DNA of 64,000 nucleotides from Burkholderiales bacterium (GCA_015075225.1 JABTUQ010000009.1:1-64000), one strand, 5' to 3'; shown: positions 45,120-55,233, counted from the stretch's first letter. The notes: generated by a model not told the origin, from the letters alone. Numbers and translations are program-made.

Positions 45120-45515
45120 TTACGCATGTACTGCCATATTCTGGATAATTTTGTTCAGTTTCTCGTCGAGTGTGGCTGCAGTAAAAGGTTTGACGATATA
45201 CCCGCTTGCGCCAGCCTGGGCAGCAGCAATGATGTTTTCTTTCTTGGCTTCGGCGGTGACCATCAGCACGGGGATGTCTTTCAATGCGTCATCTGCACGG
45301 ACATTTTGTAACATGGTTAATCCATCCATATTGGGCATATTCCAGTCGGAAACAACAAAATCAAAACCGCCATCGCGAAGTTTTTTTAGTGCCATTGCTC
45401 CATCCTCTGCTTCTTCGACATTGTTAAAGCCGAGTTCTTTCAGCAGATTGCGAATAATTCTGCGCATGGTTGAAAAATCATCCACTACCAGAAATCTGAG
45501 ATTTTTATCAGTCAT
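45120..45515 (-). CDS. cheY: Chemotaxis response regulator CheY, 131 aa
   Basis: Single receiver domain. Acidic pocket [10 protein letters not shown], phospho-acceptor Asp in [13 protein letters not shown] (about residue 59), conserved Thr/Ser in [12 protein letters not shown] and Lys in YIVKPF. It binds FliM, whose CheY-binding peptide is seen at 17.1 kb. It forms an operon with cheZ. Confidence 0.97.
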   Translation of the reverse strand: MTDKNLRFLVVDDFSTMRRIIRNLLKELGFNNVEEAEDGAMALKKLRDGGFDFVVSDWNMPNMDGLTMLQNVRADDALKDIPVLMVTAEAKKENIIAAAQAGASGYIVKPFTAATLDEKLNKIIQNMAVHA

Positions 45516-45674
45516 TGTTTTGTCTCCTTAAATAGATTTTCTTTGTGCCCAACTGGTTGAATCCAAAATCCGACCTGTCAGTAAACGGATCAGCAGGGAG
45601 AAACTTGAGTAAATATTGGCTGATGTTGTCACGAGATTTTTGCGAGGACAGTAGTTTTTCACACAGGAGAAAAT

Positions 45675-46613
45675 TCAGCTTTTGGATGAAGTGTTGCGGT
45701 GGGGGTATTCGAGGGCAACAAGATCAGCTGCTTCATTGAGCAAAAACTGCTTGAATACGCTGGAAATGTTGGAGAGACGCCTGTTTTTCTGGTGGACAAC
45801 ATTCCAGTGCCTGGTAATCGGAAGCCCTTGTATATCCAGTATTACTAACCGGCCTGCTTCAAGCTCCAGTCTGATAGTATGCAGCGACATAATGCCCAGT
45901 CCCATACCGGCTTGAATGGCTTGTTTTATAGCCTCTGCAGTATCCGCTTCCATCCCTTTCTGAATACTGATTTTTTCTTGTGCAAAAAAACGTTCCATTG
46001 CGTTTCTTGTACCGGAGCCCGGCTCACGAACGAGAAAAATTTCCTGCTCCAATCGTTTGACTGGGATTTGTTTTTGCTTGCAGAGTGGGTGATCTGGCGG
46101 AGCAATAATCACGAGCGGGTTTTCCATAAACGATTCGGAAGTAATATCCAATCCTTCCGGTGGCTGGCCCATGATTGCCATATCCATATTGTTGTCAGAT
46201 AGTTGTTTGAGTACGTTCTCACGATTGGAAACATGCAGGCTGATAGTAATGCCGGGATAGCGCTGGCAGAAGCTGGCCAGTAGGTTGGGCACGAAATAGT
46301 TGGCTGTGCTGACGACGGCGATGCTTAACTTGCCACGTTCTAATCCTTTCAGTTCATCAAGAGCGAGCTCCATATCAGCCAGTTGCCGGGTAATAGCGCG
46401 GCTATAGTGAAATAACTCCTTGCCGGCTTCAGTCAGATGAATGCGTTTGCCTATTTGTTCAAACAGGGGAAGAGCGACCATTTCCTCAAGTCGTTTGATC
46501 TGAATAGAAACGGCTGGTTGAGTCAAATGCAGCTCCTCAGCTGCATGAGTGAAATTAAGGAGACGTGCAACTGACTCAAAAATCTTTAGTTGGTGCAGGG
46601 TGATATGTAGCAT
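45675..46613 (-). CDS. cbbR: LysR-type regulator of the cbb operon, 312 aa
   Basis: An N-terminal winged HTH (LHQLKIFESVARLLNFTHAAEELHLTQPAVSIQIKRLEE, read in pieces) and a periplasmic-binding-like effector domain. It is divergent from cbbL, the classic CbbR position, and its sequence fits the CbbR branch (EPGSGTRNAMERFF). ATG 46613 gives the family start MLHITLHQLKIF; the frame is open to 46643. It should bind the shared intergenic region and respond to metabolites such as RuBP or NADPH. Confidence 0.92.
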   Translation of the reverse strand: MLHITLHQLKIFESVARLLNFTHAAEELHLTQPAVSIQIKRLEEMVALPLFEQIGKRIHLTEAGKELFHYSRAITRQLADMELALDELKGLERGKLSIAVVSTANYFVPNLLASFCQRYPGITISLHVSNRENVLKQLSDNNMDMAIMGQPPEGLDITSESFMENPLVIIAPPDHPLCKQKQIPVKRLEQEIFLVREPGSGTRNAMERFFAQEKISIQKGMEADTAEAIKQAIQAGMGLGIMSLHTIRLELEAGRLVILDIQGLPITRHWNVVHQKNRRLSNISSVFKQFLLNEAADLVALEYPHRNTSSKS

Positions 46614-46801
46614 AACGGGGCAGAAAGCATGATTAGCAGACAAGTATAAATAAAATTATATGATAACCATTACAATTATTAATTTTAACTTATGATTTTT
46701 GCCGGGTATAGTTGGCCCTGCAGTAAAGATTAATTTTTTAACGCTGTAAGCCGCCTTGGTTTCAGGTGATGAGGCGGGAATTTATTAAGGAGATTACAGA
46801 A
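46614..46801. promoter_or_regulatory. Divergent cbbR-cbbL control region
   Basis: 188 bases, very AT-rich from 46640 to 46710. Several TTA...TAA dyads of the LysR type occur (for example TTATATGATAA). An exact operator cannot be fixed by eye. AAGGAG is positioned for cbbL. Confidence 0.5.
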
Positions 46802-48202
46802 ATGGCTGTTAAAACTTATAACGCTGGTGTCAAGGAATACCGGCAAACTTACTGGACACCCGAATATGCGCCACTGGATACAGATATTCTGGCTTGCTTC
46901 AAAATCACACCACAACCCGGCGTGGATCGTGAGGAAGCAGCAGCTGCTGTTGCGGCAGAATCCTCAACCGGAACCTGGACCACGGTATGGACTGATTTGC
47001 TGACCGACCTGGATTATTACAAAGGCCGTGCCTATCGCATTGAAGACGTGCCCGGTGACGATACCTGTTTCTATGCATTTATTGCGTACCCGATCGATCT
47101 GTTCGAAGAAGGATCCGTCGTCAACGTGTTTACCTCCCTCGTTGGTAACGTATTTGGCTTCAAGGCGATTCGTGGGCTACGTTTGGAAGACGTGCGCTTC
47201 CCGATCGCTTATGTCAAAACTTGCGACGGTCCTCCACTCACGGTATTCAAGTTGAACAGGTATGCTCAGCCAAATATGGTCGCGCGTTGCTTCAGTTGCA
47301 CGATCAAGCCGGTAGGTTTGTCCGCCAAAAACTATGGTCGTGCTGTCTGCCCGAATGTCTGCCGCGACCGAGTCGGATTAACGAAGATGGTGACGTCAAC
47401 AGCCAACCGTTCATGCGCTGGCGCCAACGTTTCGATTTCGTTATGGAAGCCATTCACAAGGCGGAACACAAGCTGTGGTGGTATGGGGTCCTCTGAACGT
47501 AACTGCCAACTCCGGAAGAAATGTACAAACGCTGAATACGCCAAAGAAATCAGCGCACCGATCATTATGCGACTACATTACCGGCGGTTTCTGTGTAACA
47601 CAGGTTTGGCAAACTGGTGCCATGACAATGGCACTTTTCTGCATTCTGCCGTGCAATGCGCGGTGATCGACAAATCCCACATCATGGTATTCACTTCCGT
47701 GTGCTGGCCAGGTTCTGCGTCTGTCAGTGGTGATCACCATTCAGGTACCATTGTCAGTAAATTGGAAGGCGATCGCGGTGCAACGCTGGGCTGGATTGAT
47801 TTGATGCGTGATAGCTTCATCAAGGAAGATCGCAGCCGCGGCATTATGTTCGATCAAGACTGGGGTTCCATGCCTGGCGTATTCCCGGTGGCTTCAGGTG
47901 GTATTCACGTTTGGCATATGCCGGCGCTGGTAGCCATTTTTGGTGACGATGCTTGCTTGCAGTTTGGTGGCGGTACCTTGGGCCATCCATGGGGTAATGC
48001 TGCCGGTGCTGCTGCTAACCGTGTGGCACTCGAAGCTTGCGTGGAAGCGCGTAACCGTGGTGTAGCTATCGAGAAAGAAGGCAAGGCCATTCTTACAGAT
48101 GCAGCTAAAAACAGTCCTGAACTCAAGATTGCCATGGAAACATGGAAAGAAATCAAGTTTGAGTTCGATACAGTAGACAAACTGGACGTAGCTCACAAGT
48201 AA
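46802..48202 (+). pseudogene. cbbL: RuBisCO large subunit, form I, with a scrambled central region
   Basis: The first 140 codons ([20 protein letters not shown] onward) and the last 150 ([16 protein letters not shown] to LDVAHK) match green-like form I large subunits. From about 47235 to 47760 the sequence carries many small insertions, deletions and substitutions. Correct pieces appear in three frames ([27 protein letters not shown], written VNSQPFMRW here with local changes; DYITGGFC), yet the open frame survives by chance. The carbamylated-lysine loop (GGLDFTKDDE), one Lys-Leu of the KPKLGLS loop and the IHRAMHAV histidine are lost. As written the product cannot be active. An intact second copy elsewhere, or an error in the sequence, must be considered. 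Confidence 0.85.
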
Positions 48203-48269
48203 AAACCAACCTGCTCCTCGCATGTTGAATGCATGTGAGGGGGATTATTACCTGCATGGAGTAAATTGA

Positions 48270-48626
48270 ATGTCAGAAGTCATTGATTATAGAAGCCGTT
48301 TGTCTGATCCAGCCAGCCGTAAGTTTGAAACCTTTTCCTACCTTCCGTCATTGGACAAGGATCAAATCAGAAAGCAGGTTGAATATGTTGTCAACAAGGG
48401 GTGGAATCCGGCTATTGAACATACCGAACCCGAGTTTTTGATGAGCAACTATTGGTATATGTGGAAGTTGCCCATGTTTGGTGAAACCGATGTGGAACGC
48501 ATCCTTGCGGAAGCTGAAGCTTGCCATAAAGCTAACCCGAACAATCATGTACGTTTAATTGGTTATAACAATTTCAATCAGAGCCAGGGAACAGCGATGG
48601 TGATCTATCGCGGAAAAACGGTCTGA
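48270..48626 (+). CDS. cbbS: RuBisCO small subunit, 118 aa
   Basis: Form I small subunit: [43 protein letters not shown] (read in pieces) and [22 protein letters not shown]. Intact and of normal length, 67 bases after cbbL. A strong terminator follows. Confidence 0.97.
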   Translation: MSEVIDYRSRLSDPASRKFETFSYLPSLDKDQIRKQVEYVVNKGWNPAIEHTEPEFLMSNYWYMWKLPMFGETDVERILAEAEACHKANPNNHVRLIGYNNFNQSQGTAMVIYRGKTV

Positions 48627-48665
48627 TAACCCATAAGAACACGCAGTAAGGGATTGCTGTATAAC

Positions 48666-48703
48666 AACCCCCCGTTGCTGCAAGGTGACGGGGGGTTTGT
48701 TTT
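48666..48703 (+). terminator. Terminator/attenuator between cbbS and cbbQ
   Basis: AACCCCCC with GGGGGGTT and a 16-nt loop, then TGTTTT. Placed inside the operon, it would give more cbbLS than cbbQON message. Confidence 0.8.
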
Positions 48704-48741
48704 GCCTAATAACCTAAACGCGTTTGAATACTGGAGAAAAA

Positions 48742-49545
48742 ATGAGCGACGTTATCAAGCAACATTTCGTTAAGAATGAGCCATATTACCGTCCGGTTAT
48801 GGATGAAGTGGCGCTGTACGAAGCAGCCTATTCCGTACGTATGCCTATGATGCTGAAGGGCCCAACGGGATGCGGAAAAACCCGTTTTGTAGAATACATG
48901 GCATGGAAGCTGGGTAAGCCGTTGATTACTGTGGCATGTAATGAGGATATGACAGCTTCTGACCTGGTTGGGCGCTTCCTGCTTGATGCACAAGGTACGC
49001 GCTGGCAGGATGGTCCGCTGACTACTGCGGCGCGTTACGGAGCGATCTGCTATCTGGATGAAGTGGTCGAGGCAAGACAGGATACAACGGTTGTGATTCA
49101 CCCGTTGACCGATAACCGCAGGGTTCTGCCACTCGAGAAAAAAGGTGAACTGGTTACAGCACATCCCGATTTTCAGCTTGTCATTTCGTACAACCCGGGT
49201 TATCAGAGTTTGATGAAAGATCTGAAACAATCAACCAAGCAACGTTTTGGCGCACTGGATTTCAATTATCCCCAGCATGACATTGAAACTGAAATCGTTT
49301 CGCATGAAACCGGAGTGGATTCTGCAACGGCTGGGAAACTGGTTTCCATCGCTGAGCGTGCCCGTAATTTGAAGGGCCATGGGCTGGATGAAGGGATTTC
49401 AACACGTATGCTGATCTACGCTGGCAATCTGATTGCCAAGGGCGTGAATGTTCATGCGGCTTGTCGTATGGCGCTGGTTCGTCCTATTACTGATGATCCG
49501 GATATGCGCGATGCACTTGATGCTGCTGTTACAACGTTTTTCTGA
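48742..49545 (+). CDS. cbbQ: RuBisCO activase AAA+ component CbbQ, 267 aa
   Basis: MoxR-type AAA+ ATPase that, with CbbO, removes inhibitory sugar phosphates from RuBisCO. Walker [12 protein letters not shown] (about residues 38-48), Walker [12 protein letters not shown], sensor 1 [11 protein letters not shown] and the arginine finger region [14 protein letters not shown] 48742 with GGAGA is the start; a TTG at 48724 is less likely. Confidence 0.96.
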   Translation: MSDVIKQHFVKNEPYYRPVMDEVALYEAAYSVRMPMMLKGPTGCGKTRFVEYMAWKLGKPLITVACNEDMTASDLVGRFLLDAQGTRWQDGPLTTAARYGAICYLDEVVEARQDTTVVIHPLTDNRRVLPLEKKGELVTAHPDFQLVISYNPGYQSLMKDLKQSTKQRFGALDFNYPQHDIETEIVSHETGVDSATAGKLVSIAERARNLKGHGLDEGISTRMLIYAGNLIAKGVNVHAACRMALVRPITDDPDMRDALDAAVTTFF

Positions 49546-49586
49546 GAACCTAATTTATCCGGTATTAACTTTCTTCAGGGTACATC

Positions 49587-51914
49587 ATGAGTGTGAATCT
49601 GACAGATTACAGTGAGTTGCTGGAATCGCTACAGCCCGAGTCCATGTCGTTGCTTGAAAATACCTGGCATGATGCGATCAGAACGCTTTCCCCACGCGGC
49701 ATAGATAATTATCTAAAGGGTGCTTCAGCTTTGCAGGGGCTTGGGCGTGGTCGCTCTCTGGTTGATGCCTGGATCAATGAAATTCCTCTGGTAGCAAAGG
49801 AAGTGGGCGACGAAGTGATCAGCGACCTGGCAACCACCTGCCTGATGCTGGCATCCAAAACCTCCGGCGCAGTGATAGAAATGATCATAGCCACGTCAGC
49901 TACTGCTGCAGGCAGGTTGGGTGATCAGGACTTGTTTCGTAATTATTTGCAGTTTCTGAGTACATTTACGGCACAGGCTCCGCGAGGGGTTCGCCCAATG
50001 CTGGATAAGCTTGATGTGCTGTTCAATCAGCTGACATTGGGTGGTTTACGGCGCTGGGCCTTGTGGGGCGCACATGCGCACAGAACTGATTATGAAGCAC
50101 AACTTCAGTACTTCAGCCTGAGTTCCAAAGAATCACTGGCCATGCTGCAGAAGGAACGCAAGGGCACGCTTTTCGTGGATATTCAGCGGCGTATCAACAT
50201 TTATCTGCGTGCATTATGGGCGCGTGATTTCTACATGCGTCCGACATCGGGTGATTTTGAGAGCCGGGAAGGTTACCGTCCCTTTATCGAGGATTACATC
50301 ATTCATCTGCCCGATGCTTATGATGCCCATGGTGAAGTTGCGGCCGGTGAAGTGTATCGTGCAGCAGCTGCCCATGCAGCAGCACACCTTGTGGAAACAA
50401 GATATCCGATTTCTGCCGAATCGTTGAATCCACTGCAGATAGCGGTTATTTCCGTGATCGAGGATGCGCGGGTGGAGGCCTTGTCCATTCGCCGTTTTCC
50501 TGGTTTGCGGCATACCTGGTCAGTGTTGCACACAGCAACACCAGAAATGGATACGACGATAGGGAATTATCTTAACCGTCTGGCTCGTGCCTTGATTGAT
50601 CCTGACTATGTGGATCCGGATGCATGGGTAACTCAGGGGCGGCTGCTATTTGCCGGCGTGCAGGGTCGTCTGGATGATAACCAGATATGCTGGGATATTG
50701 GTGTGCAGCTTGCTCATGAAATCATGGCCAAGAAGATACCATTCAATCCAAGAACGGATGTGCTGACAGCTCCTTATCTTGACGATAACCGTTATTTCTG
50801 GGAGTTTGAGGAGTTCGATTTCGAGCGATCCATTGCGGCGGGCTATGAGCCGCCCAAACAGGTGCGCAAGCATGTGAGCGTCATGGAGTTCATCAATGAA
50901 CTCGATGTAGAGACAGCTGGGGACGATGCTCAAGAAATATGGGTGTTGGGAACAGAGTTATTTCCCTATGAGGATTTCGGGGTTTCCTACAATACTCTGG
51001 AGGGCAAGGAACCGGTTGCCTCGCCTATCCACTATGCAGAGTGGGATTACCAGATTCAACTGGAACGCCCGGCATGGTCGACTGTTCAGGAGAAGCGTGC
51101 AAAACCCGGGGATATCCAGATCATCGATGATATTACCGCCCAGTACAAACGGGAAATTCATCGTATGAAATTTTTGCTGGATGCGATGCAGCCGCAAGGA
51201 GTGCAAAGAATCCGCAAACTGGAAGATGGCGATGAAATTGATATCAACGCAGCAATTTCTTCGCTGACGGATATTCGTATGGGGCAGTATCCTGATCCAC
51301 GTGTCATGATGCGGGCTGTGCGCAAGGTAAGGGATATATCGGTGCTGGTACTGCTGGATCTGTCCGAATCTACCAACAACAAGGTGAACGGACAGGATTT
51401 TACCGTGCTGGACCTGACCAGGCAGGCGACTGTGTTATTGGCAGATGCCATTAACCGGATAGGTGATCCTTTCGCGATACATGGCTTCTGCTCGGATGGG
51501 CGGCATGATGTCGAATATTACCGTTTCAAGGATTTTGATCAGCCTTACAATGAAATTCCAAAAATGCGGCTCGCCGGTATGACAGGCCAATTGTCCACCC
51601 GCATGGGAGCAGCCGTACGCCACGCAAGCCATTTTCTGAAACAGCAGCGCGCAGCCAAGAAGCTGTTGCTGGTGATAACCGATGGCGAACCGGCAGATGT
51701 GGATGTACGCGATCCACAGTATCTGCGCTTCGATACCAGGAAAGCGGTGGAAGAAGCAGGGCGTTCGGGCATACTAACCTACTGCATGAGCCTTGATCCG
51801 CGTGCAGACCAGTATGTATCCAGAATTTTTGGAATGCGGAATTATATGGTAGTGGATCACGTGATGCGATTGCCGGAGAAATTACCGCTGTTGTACGCCG
51901 GGCTGACTCGTTAA
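49587..51914 (+). CDS. cbbO: RuBisCO activase adaptor CbbO, 775 aa
   Basis: VWA-domain partner of CbbQ that docks the activase on RuBisCO. The large N-terminal helical region contains HAAAHLVETRYP and VISVIEDARVEALSIRRFPGL (read in pieces). The C-terminal von Willebrand A domain has a MIDAS motif LLDLSESTNN (about residue 590) and later TDGEPADVD. Length is near the family norm. Only 41 bases separate it from cbbQ. Confidence 0.95.
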   Translation: MSVNLTDYSELLESLQPESMSLLENTWHDAIRTLSPRGIDNYLKGASALQGLGRGRSLVDAWINEIPLVAKEVGDEVISDLATTCLMLASKTSGAVIEMIIATSATAAGRLGDQDLFRNYLQFLSTFTAQAPRGVRPMLDKLDVLFNQLTLGGLRRWALWGAHAHRTDYEAQLQYFSLSSKESLAMLQKERKGTLFVDIQRRINIYLRALWARDFYMRPTSGDFESREGYRPFIEDYIIHLPDAYDAHGEVAAGEVYRAAAAHAAAHLVETRYPISAESLNPLQIAVISVIEDARVEALSIRRFPGLRHTWSVLHTATPEMDTTIGNYLNRLARALIDPDYVDPDAWVTQGRLLFAGVQGRLDDNQICWDIGVQLAHEIMAKKIPFNPRTDVLTAPYLDDNRYFWEFEEFDFERSIAAGYEPPKQVRKHVSVMEFINELDVETAGDDAQEIWVLGTELFPYEDFGVSYNTLEGKEPVASPIHYAEWDYQIQLERPAWSTVQEKRAKPGDIQIIDDITAQYKREIHRMKFLLDAMQPQGVQRIRKLEDGDEIDINAAISSLTDIRMGQYPDPRVMMRAVRKVRDISVLVLLDLSESTNNKVNGQDFTVLDLTRQATVLLADAINRIGDPFAIHGFCSDGRHDVEYYRFKDFDQPYNEIPKMRLAGMTGQLSTRMGAAVRHASHFLKQQRAAKKLLLVITDGEPADVDVRDPQYLRFDTRKAVEEAGRSGILTYCMSLDPRADQYVSRIFGMRNYMVVDHVMRLPEKLPLLYAGLTR

Positions 51915-51936
51915 AAACCTGACTATAGGTGAGCTT

Positions 51937-52239
51937 ATGAAGGAACAAATTTATTTGGGAGTGGATCAAGATGCTGATGCCGGATTGACTCCCTTGGGGC
52001 GTATCGTGATTGATGCGTGGATTTTTGGTATTTTGCCCGAGAGCGAGACTTGTGCCGGCTGGAATACATCCCGGATGCAGATACTTTATGAAGAGGTCTA
52101 TGCTGCATGGGAGCCTTATGCGCACCTTCCCAGCCGTTTGCCACCAGAACTGCAGCAGCGGCATTCCTCTTTCTATTCACACAGAATTTCTATTGCAAAA
52201 AATAGTGGGTGGAATACTGATCTCAGTGATGAATCCTGA
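51937..52239 (+). CDS. cbbN: Small cbb-operon protein CbbN, 100 aa
   Basis: A conserved small protein directly after cbbO, as in the cbbLSQON operon described for Nitrosomonas europaea. LTPLGRIVIDAWIFGILPESETCAGWN and YEEVYAAWEPYAHLPSRLPPELQQRH (read in pieces) show no known motif, signal or membrane segment. The biochemical function is unknown. The symbol rests on operon position. A terminator follows at 52340. Confidence 0.75.
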   Translation: MKEQIYLGVDQDADAGLTPLGRIVIDAWIFGILPESETCAGWNTSRMQILYEEVYAAWEPYAHLPSRLPPELQQRHSSFYSHRISIAKNSGWNTDLSDES

Positions 52240-52339
52240 CTGAAATTGCTACTTTCTTATTCTTCTTCTCGCGGCAGATTCAGGCTGTGAAATTCGTTTA
52301 TCACATCGTCAACTATTAAATTCAGCCTGGTAATGGAAC

Positions 52340-52373
52340 AAGAAGCCGTCACCTAAACGGGGCGGCTTCTTTT
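52340..52373 (+). terminator. Terminator of the cbb operon
   Basis: AAGAAGCCG (52340-52348) with CGGCTTCTT (52363-52371), then T's. It lies 100 bases after cbbN. Confidence 0.85.
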
Positions 52374-52377
52374 GTCA

Positions 52378-52797
52378 TTAAGAGTGATCTGCTGTGGTTT
52401 TCTGCCGGAATGAAATGATCTTCGCCGGATGATGTGGAGCCTGTTTTGTCATCATCAGGCTTAAAGCAAGCGGGAACTCGCTTTGCAAGCGCCGCATGAT
52501 GGTAGCTTGTCCTTCCCGGTAAAAGACGGCTTCAAATTCTATTGGCTGATTAAGTGCCACTCGATCATGCGAGTGAAAATTCTGCCAGGCAATATCAATC
52601 CAGCATTTGCGTTGACTATCAACAAATACAAATTCTTCGGTATCGATGATGGCCAGGTATTGCATGCTGCGGATGGGGATGAATAACTGCCTTGTTTCAC
52701 AGCGCGCAAGCAGCTTAATGGCCAGATTATAAGTCGAGGCCGGGAGTGTTCGTTTCTCCCGCTTGATTTCGGGATCGCGATAGCAGGTAATTTCCAT
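52378..52797 (-). CDS. Uncharacterised protein, 139 aa
   Basis: I do not recognise it. A compact alpha/beta protein, MEITCYRDPEIKREKRTL at the N-terminus, a central IRSMQYLAIIDTEEFVFVDSQ, and a basic tail. There is no signal peptide or membrane helix. ATG 52797 has GGAGG 10 bases upstream and is preferred to an upstream start at 52833. It converges on the cbb operon terminator. A long MITE copy lies 300 bases upstream of it. Confidence 0.7.
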   Translation of the reverse strand: MEITCYRDPEIKREKRTLPASTYNLAIKLLARCETRQLFIPIRSMQYLAIIDTEEFVFVDSQRKCWIDIAWQNFHSHDRVALNQPIEFEAVFYREGQATIMRRLQSEFPLALSLMMTKQAPHHPAKIISFRQKTTADHS

Positions 52798-52833
52798 ATT
52801 CCAATATCCTCCAGTCAAATGATTTGATAACAA

Positions 52834-53105
52834 TTCCTTTGTTCGGAGAAAGTGACATTTCCTGGCGGAAATTATGGTCTTTTAACAGGCCAATGGGAGC
52901 CATTGTGCTATTTTGCCAAGGCTACATCCCATATCCGTCTGGTTTATTGAAGGTGTCCTGGGAGAGAGGTTTTTAACCGCGGTTCCAGCACCCTGTAACT
53001 TGATATTTGTCAAACTTTCGTAAAGATTGTAACGCTAATCCAGAAAATTGGGTGGAAACGTACGGTATGAAAAAATCCGGATATCAGCCTGGATCAGACG
53101 TTGAA
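52834..53105. other. Intergenic region with no recognised gene
   Basis: About 270 bases between the unknown minus-strand gene and MITE copy 9. I see no conserved ORF, RNA or repeat. Confidence 0.5.
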
Positions 53106-53297
53106 GAAACCTCTGCAAAACTACCTGTGTTGTCTTTTTGCGTTAAAAATCGGTTCAAAATGCTTATAAACTCCGTTTTTTACCCGGCGCTAGCGCCTCG
53201 CCCTACAGGGCAGCCTTACGGCTGTTCGCTGCGTTTTACTTGCATCACCGATTTTTGCCTTGAATTGGCTGCCTCACTGACGTTTTTTAGAGGCTCC
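53106..53297 (-). mobile_element. MITE-like repeat copy 9 (long form, about 192 bp)
   Basis: Left end GAAACCTCTGCAAAAC, right end TTTTTTAGAGGCTCC. It contains the long-form insert (GCGCTAGCGCCTCGCCC and CTGTTCGCTGCGTTTTAC) with a small internal deletion in the TACGTAATAAATG zone. It ends 39 bases before the photolyase start. Confidence 0.82.
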
Positions 53298-53336
53298 TGA
53301 AGTGGATCTTTGCCGGAGATTAAAAACAGGATTGAT

Positions 53337-54836
53337 ATGAACACTTCCGCCCTCGTCTGGTTTCGCCGCGATTTGCGCTGTTACGATCATGCCGCGCTGT
53401 ACCACGCGTTACGCCGTCATCAGCAGGTATATTGCGCCTTCATTTTTGATACCGATATTCTTGATGTGCTGCCTTCACGCCAGGATCGACGTGTCGAGTT
53501 CATCCAGGCCAGTATTGCCGAACTACACAATGCGCTGCAAGCACTGGCCCGGCAGAATGGCGCTGCAGGAGGTGGTTTAATCGTACGCCATGGCCCGGCT
53601 GCGGTATGTATCGTGCAGTTGGCAAAGCATCTTGGCGTGAAGGAGGTGTTGACCAACCGTGATTATGAGCCGGATGCAAGAGCGCGTGATCAGCAGGTGG
53701 CGCAAGCATTGCGCATAGCGGGAATTGATTTCAGTGATTACAAGGATCAGGTGTTACTGGAATGTGATGAAGTACTCACCGGCCAGGGACGGCCTTATAG
53801 CGTGTTTACACCCTATAAGCAAGCCTGGCTGCAGAAGCTCGATTCTTTTCAGCTCAAACCTTATCCGGTTGAACGCTATGCCCACCATCTGGCAGGATGG
53901 TCTGAAGCCGGGCCTCTGCCAGCCTTGGAAGAATTGGGTTTTCAATCTGCCAATCTGCACGCTTTGCCCTTACCTACCGGGATACGCGGAGCGCACACAT
54001 TGTTGCAGGATTTCTTGCCACGCATGGCGAGCTATGCGGAAGCACGGGATTTTCCTGGGCGCAAGGGTGTGTCCTATCTGTCGGTACATTTACGCTTTGG
54101 TACAGTGTCCATTCGTGAATTGGCGGGCGTTGCCCTGCGTCAGGCAACGCAGGGTTGTGCCGGCGCTCAAACCTGGTTATCCGAACTTGCCTGGCGCGAC
54201 TTCTATTTTATGATTTTGTGGCATTACCCGCGTGTAGTCAGCCAGTCATTCCGGCCTGAATATGATTGTATCCAGTGGGATGATGCACCGGCACTGTGGG
54301 ATGCCTGGTGCGGTGCACGTACCGGATACCCACTGATCGATGCGGCCATGCGCCAATTGCACCAGACGGGGTACATGCATAACCGTTTGCGTATGGTGGT
54401 GGCCAGTTTTCTGACCAAGGATCTGGGTATTGACTGGCGTAGGGGAGAGCGGTACTTCGCAGTGCATCTCAATGATTATGATCTGGCGGCCAATAATGGC
54501 GGCTGGCAATGGGCGGCTTCCACGGGATGCGATGCACAACCCTGGTTTCGTATTTTTAATCCGGTAACACAGTCACAAAAATTTGATCCTGAAGGACGCT
54601 TTATTCGCCGCTATTTGCCGGAGCTGGCACGGGTGCCGGATAAACATATCCATTTTCCCGCAGCGATGAAACCCGCAGAGATACAAGCGTGCGGCCTGCA
54701 TTTGGGTGTGGATTATCCATTGCCTATCGTGGATCATGCCAGTGCACGCGAGCGTACTTTAAAGCGCTTTGGTTGCCTGAAAAACCAACCTCAATACGGA
54801 ATAAGAAGCCGATCAGCAAACGAGGGTGATGGATAA
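53337..54836 (+). CDS. phrB: Deoxyribodipyrimidine photolyase, 499 aa
   Basis: Light-driven repair of cyclobutane pyrimidine dimers. N-terminal antenna domain (ALVWFRRDLRCYDHAALYHAL, read in pieces), C-terminal FAD domain with TGYPLIDAAMRQLHQTGYMHNRLRMVVASFLTKDLGIDWR and NDYDLAANNGGWQWAASTGCDAQPWFRIFNP (read in pieces), and the electron-transfer Trp positions. Length is slightly above average. ATG 53337 is chosen; the frame opens at 53310. It converges on a truncated epimerase gene. Confidence 0.95.
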   Translation: MNTSALVWFRRDLRCYDHAALYHALRRHQQVYCAFIFDTDILDVLPSRQDRRVEFIQASIAELHNALQALARQNGAAGGGLIVRHGPAAVCIVQLAKHLGVKEVLTNRDYEPDARARDQQVAQALRIAGIDFSDYKDQVLLECDEVLTGQGRPYSVFTPYKQAWLQKLDSFQLKPYPVERYAHHLAGWSEAGPLPALEELGFQSANLHALPLPTGIRGAHTLLQDFLPRMASYAEARDFPGRKGVSYLSVHLRFGTVSIRELAGVALRQATQGCAGAQTWLSELAWRDFYFMILWHYPRVVSQSFRPEYDCIQWDDAPALWDAWCGARTGYPLIDAAMRQLHQTGYMHNRLRMVVASFLTKDLGIDWRRGERYFAVHLNDYDLAANNGGWQWAASTGCDAQPWFRIFNPVTQSQKFDPEGRFIRRYLPELARVPDKHIHFPAAMKPAEIQACGLHLGVDYPLPIVDHASARERTLKRFGCLKNQPQYGIRSRSANEGDG

Positions 54837-54846
54837 AACTCTTGCC

Positions 54847-55059
54847 TTACCCGGGACGGCCAAGCAGATTGGCGAGCGCATCCAATGTCTGTGTATTGTC
54901 CAGCTCTTGCAGTTCGCTGATGCCGCGGGCATGGCTGCACAGGGTAGGTACTTCCCAGGGGCGACGGGTCCAGATAATCAAATCGTGCCCCTGTGTTTTC
55001 CAGTAGTGGCAAAGTGCTCGGTCAATTAGTCCTGTGCCGCCGATCAGTAATATGCGCAT
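54847..55059 (-). pseudogene. N-terminal fragment of a TIGR01777-type (YfcH/SulA-like) epimerase
   Basis: 70 codons start MRILLIGGTGLIDRALCHYW, the Rossmann GxxGxxG motif of NAD-dependent epimerases of the SulA/YfcH group, continue to WTRRPWEVPTLCSHA, and stop at LLGRPG. The family is about 300 residues long, so about three quarters is missing. The stop lies 11 bases from the convergent photolyase stop, suggesting a deletion between the two genes. Confidence 0.7.
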
Positions 55060-55233
55060 GGTTTATTCTCTTCGCAGTCAGATTTGACGGGGTACTGAAA
55101 TATTGCCTGGAATCTTTTGCAGCATTGTTTCATGGCCGGCCTAACCTGGTTTAAAGGTTATGAAACATGATTGTTTCGGGCGGTTTATAGCTGTAAAAAA
55201 ACAGTAAGGAGCGGGTTAGTGCTGTCCGCGTGG

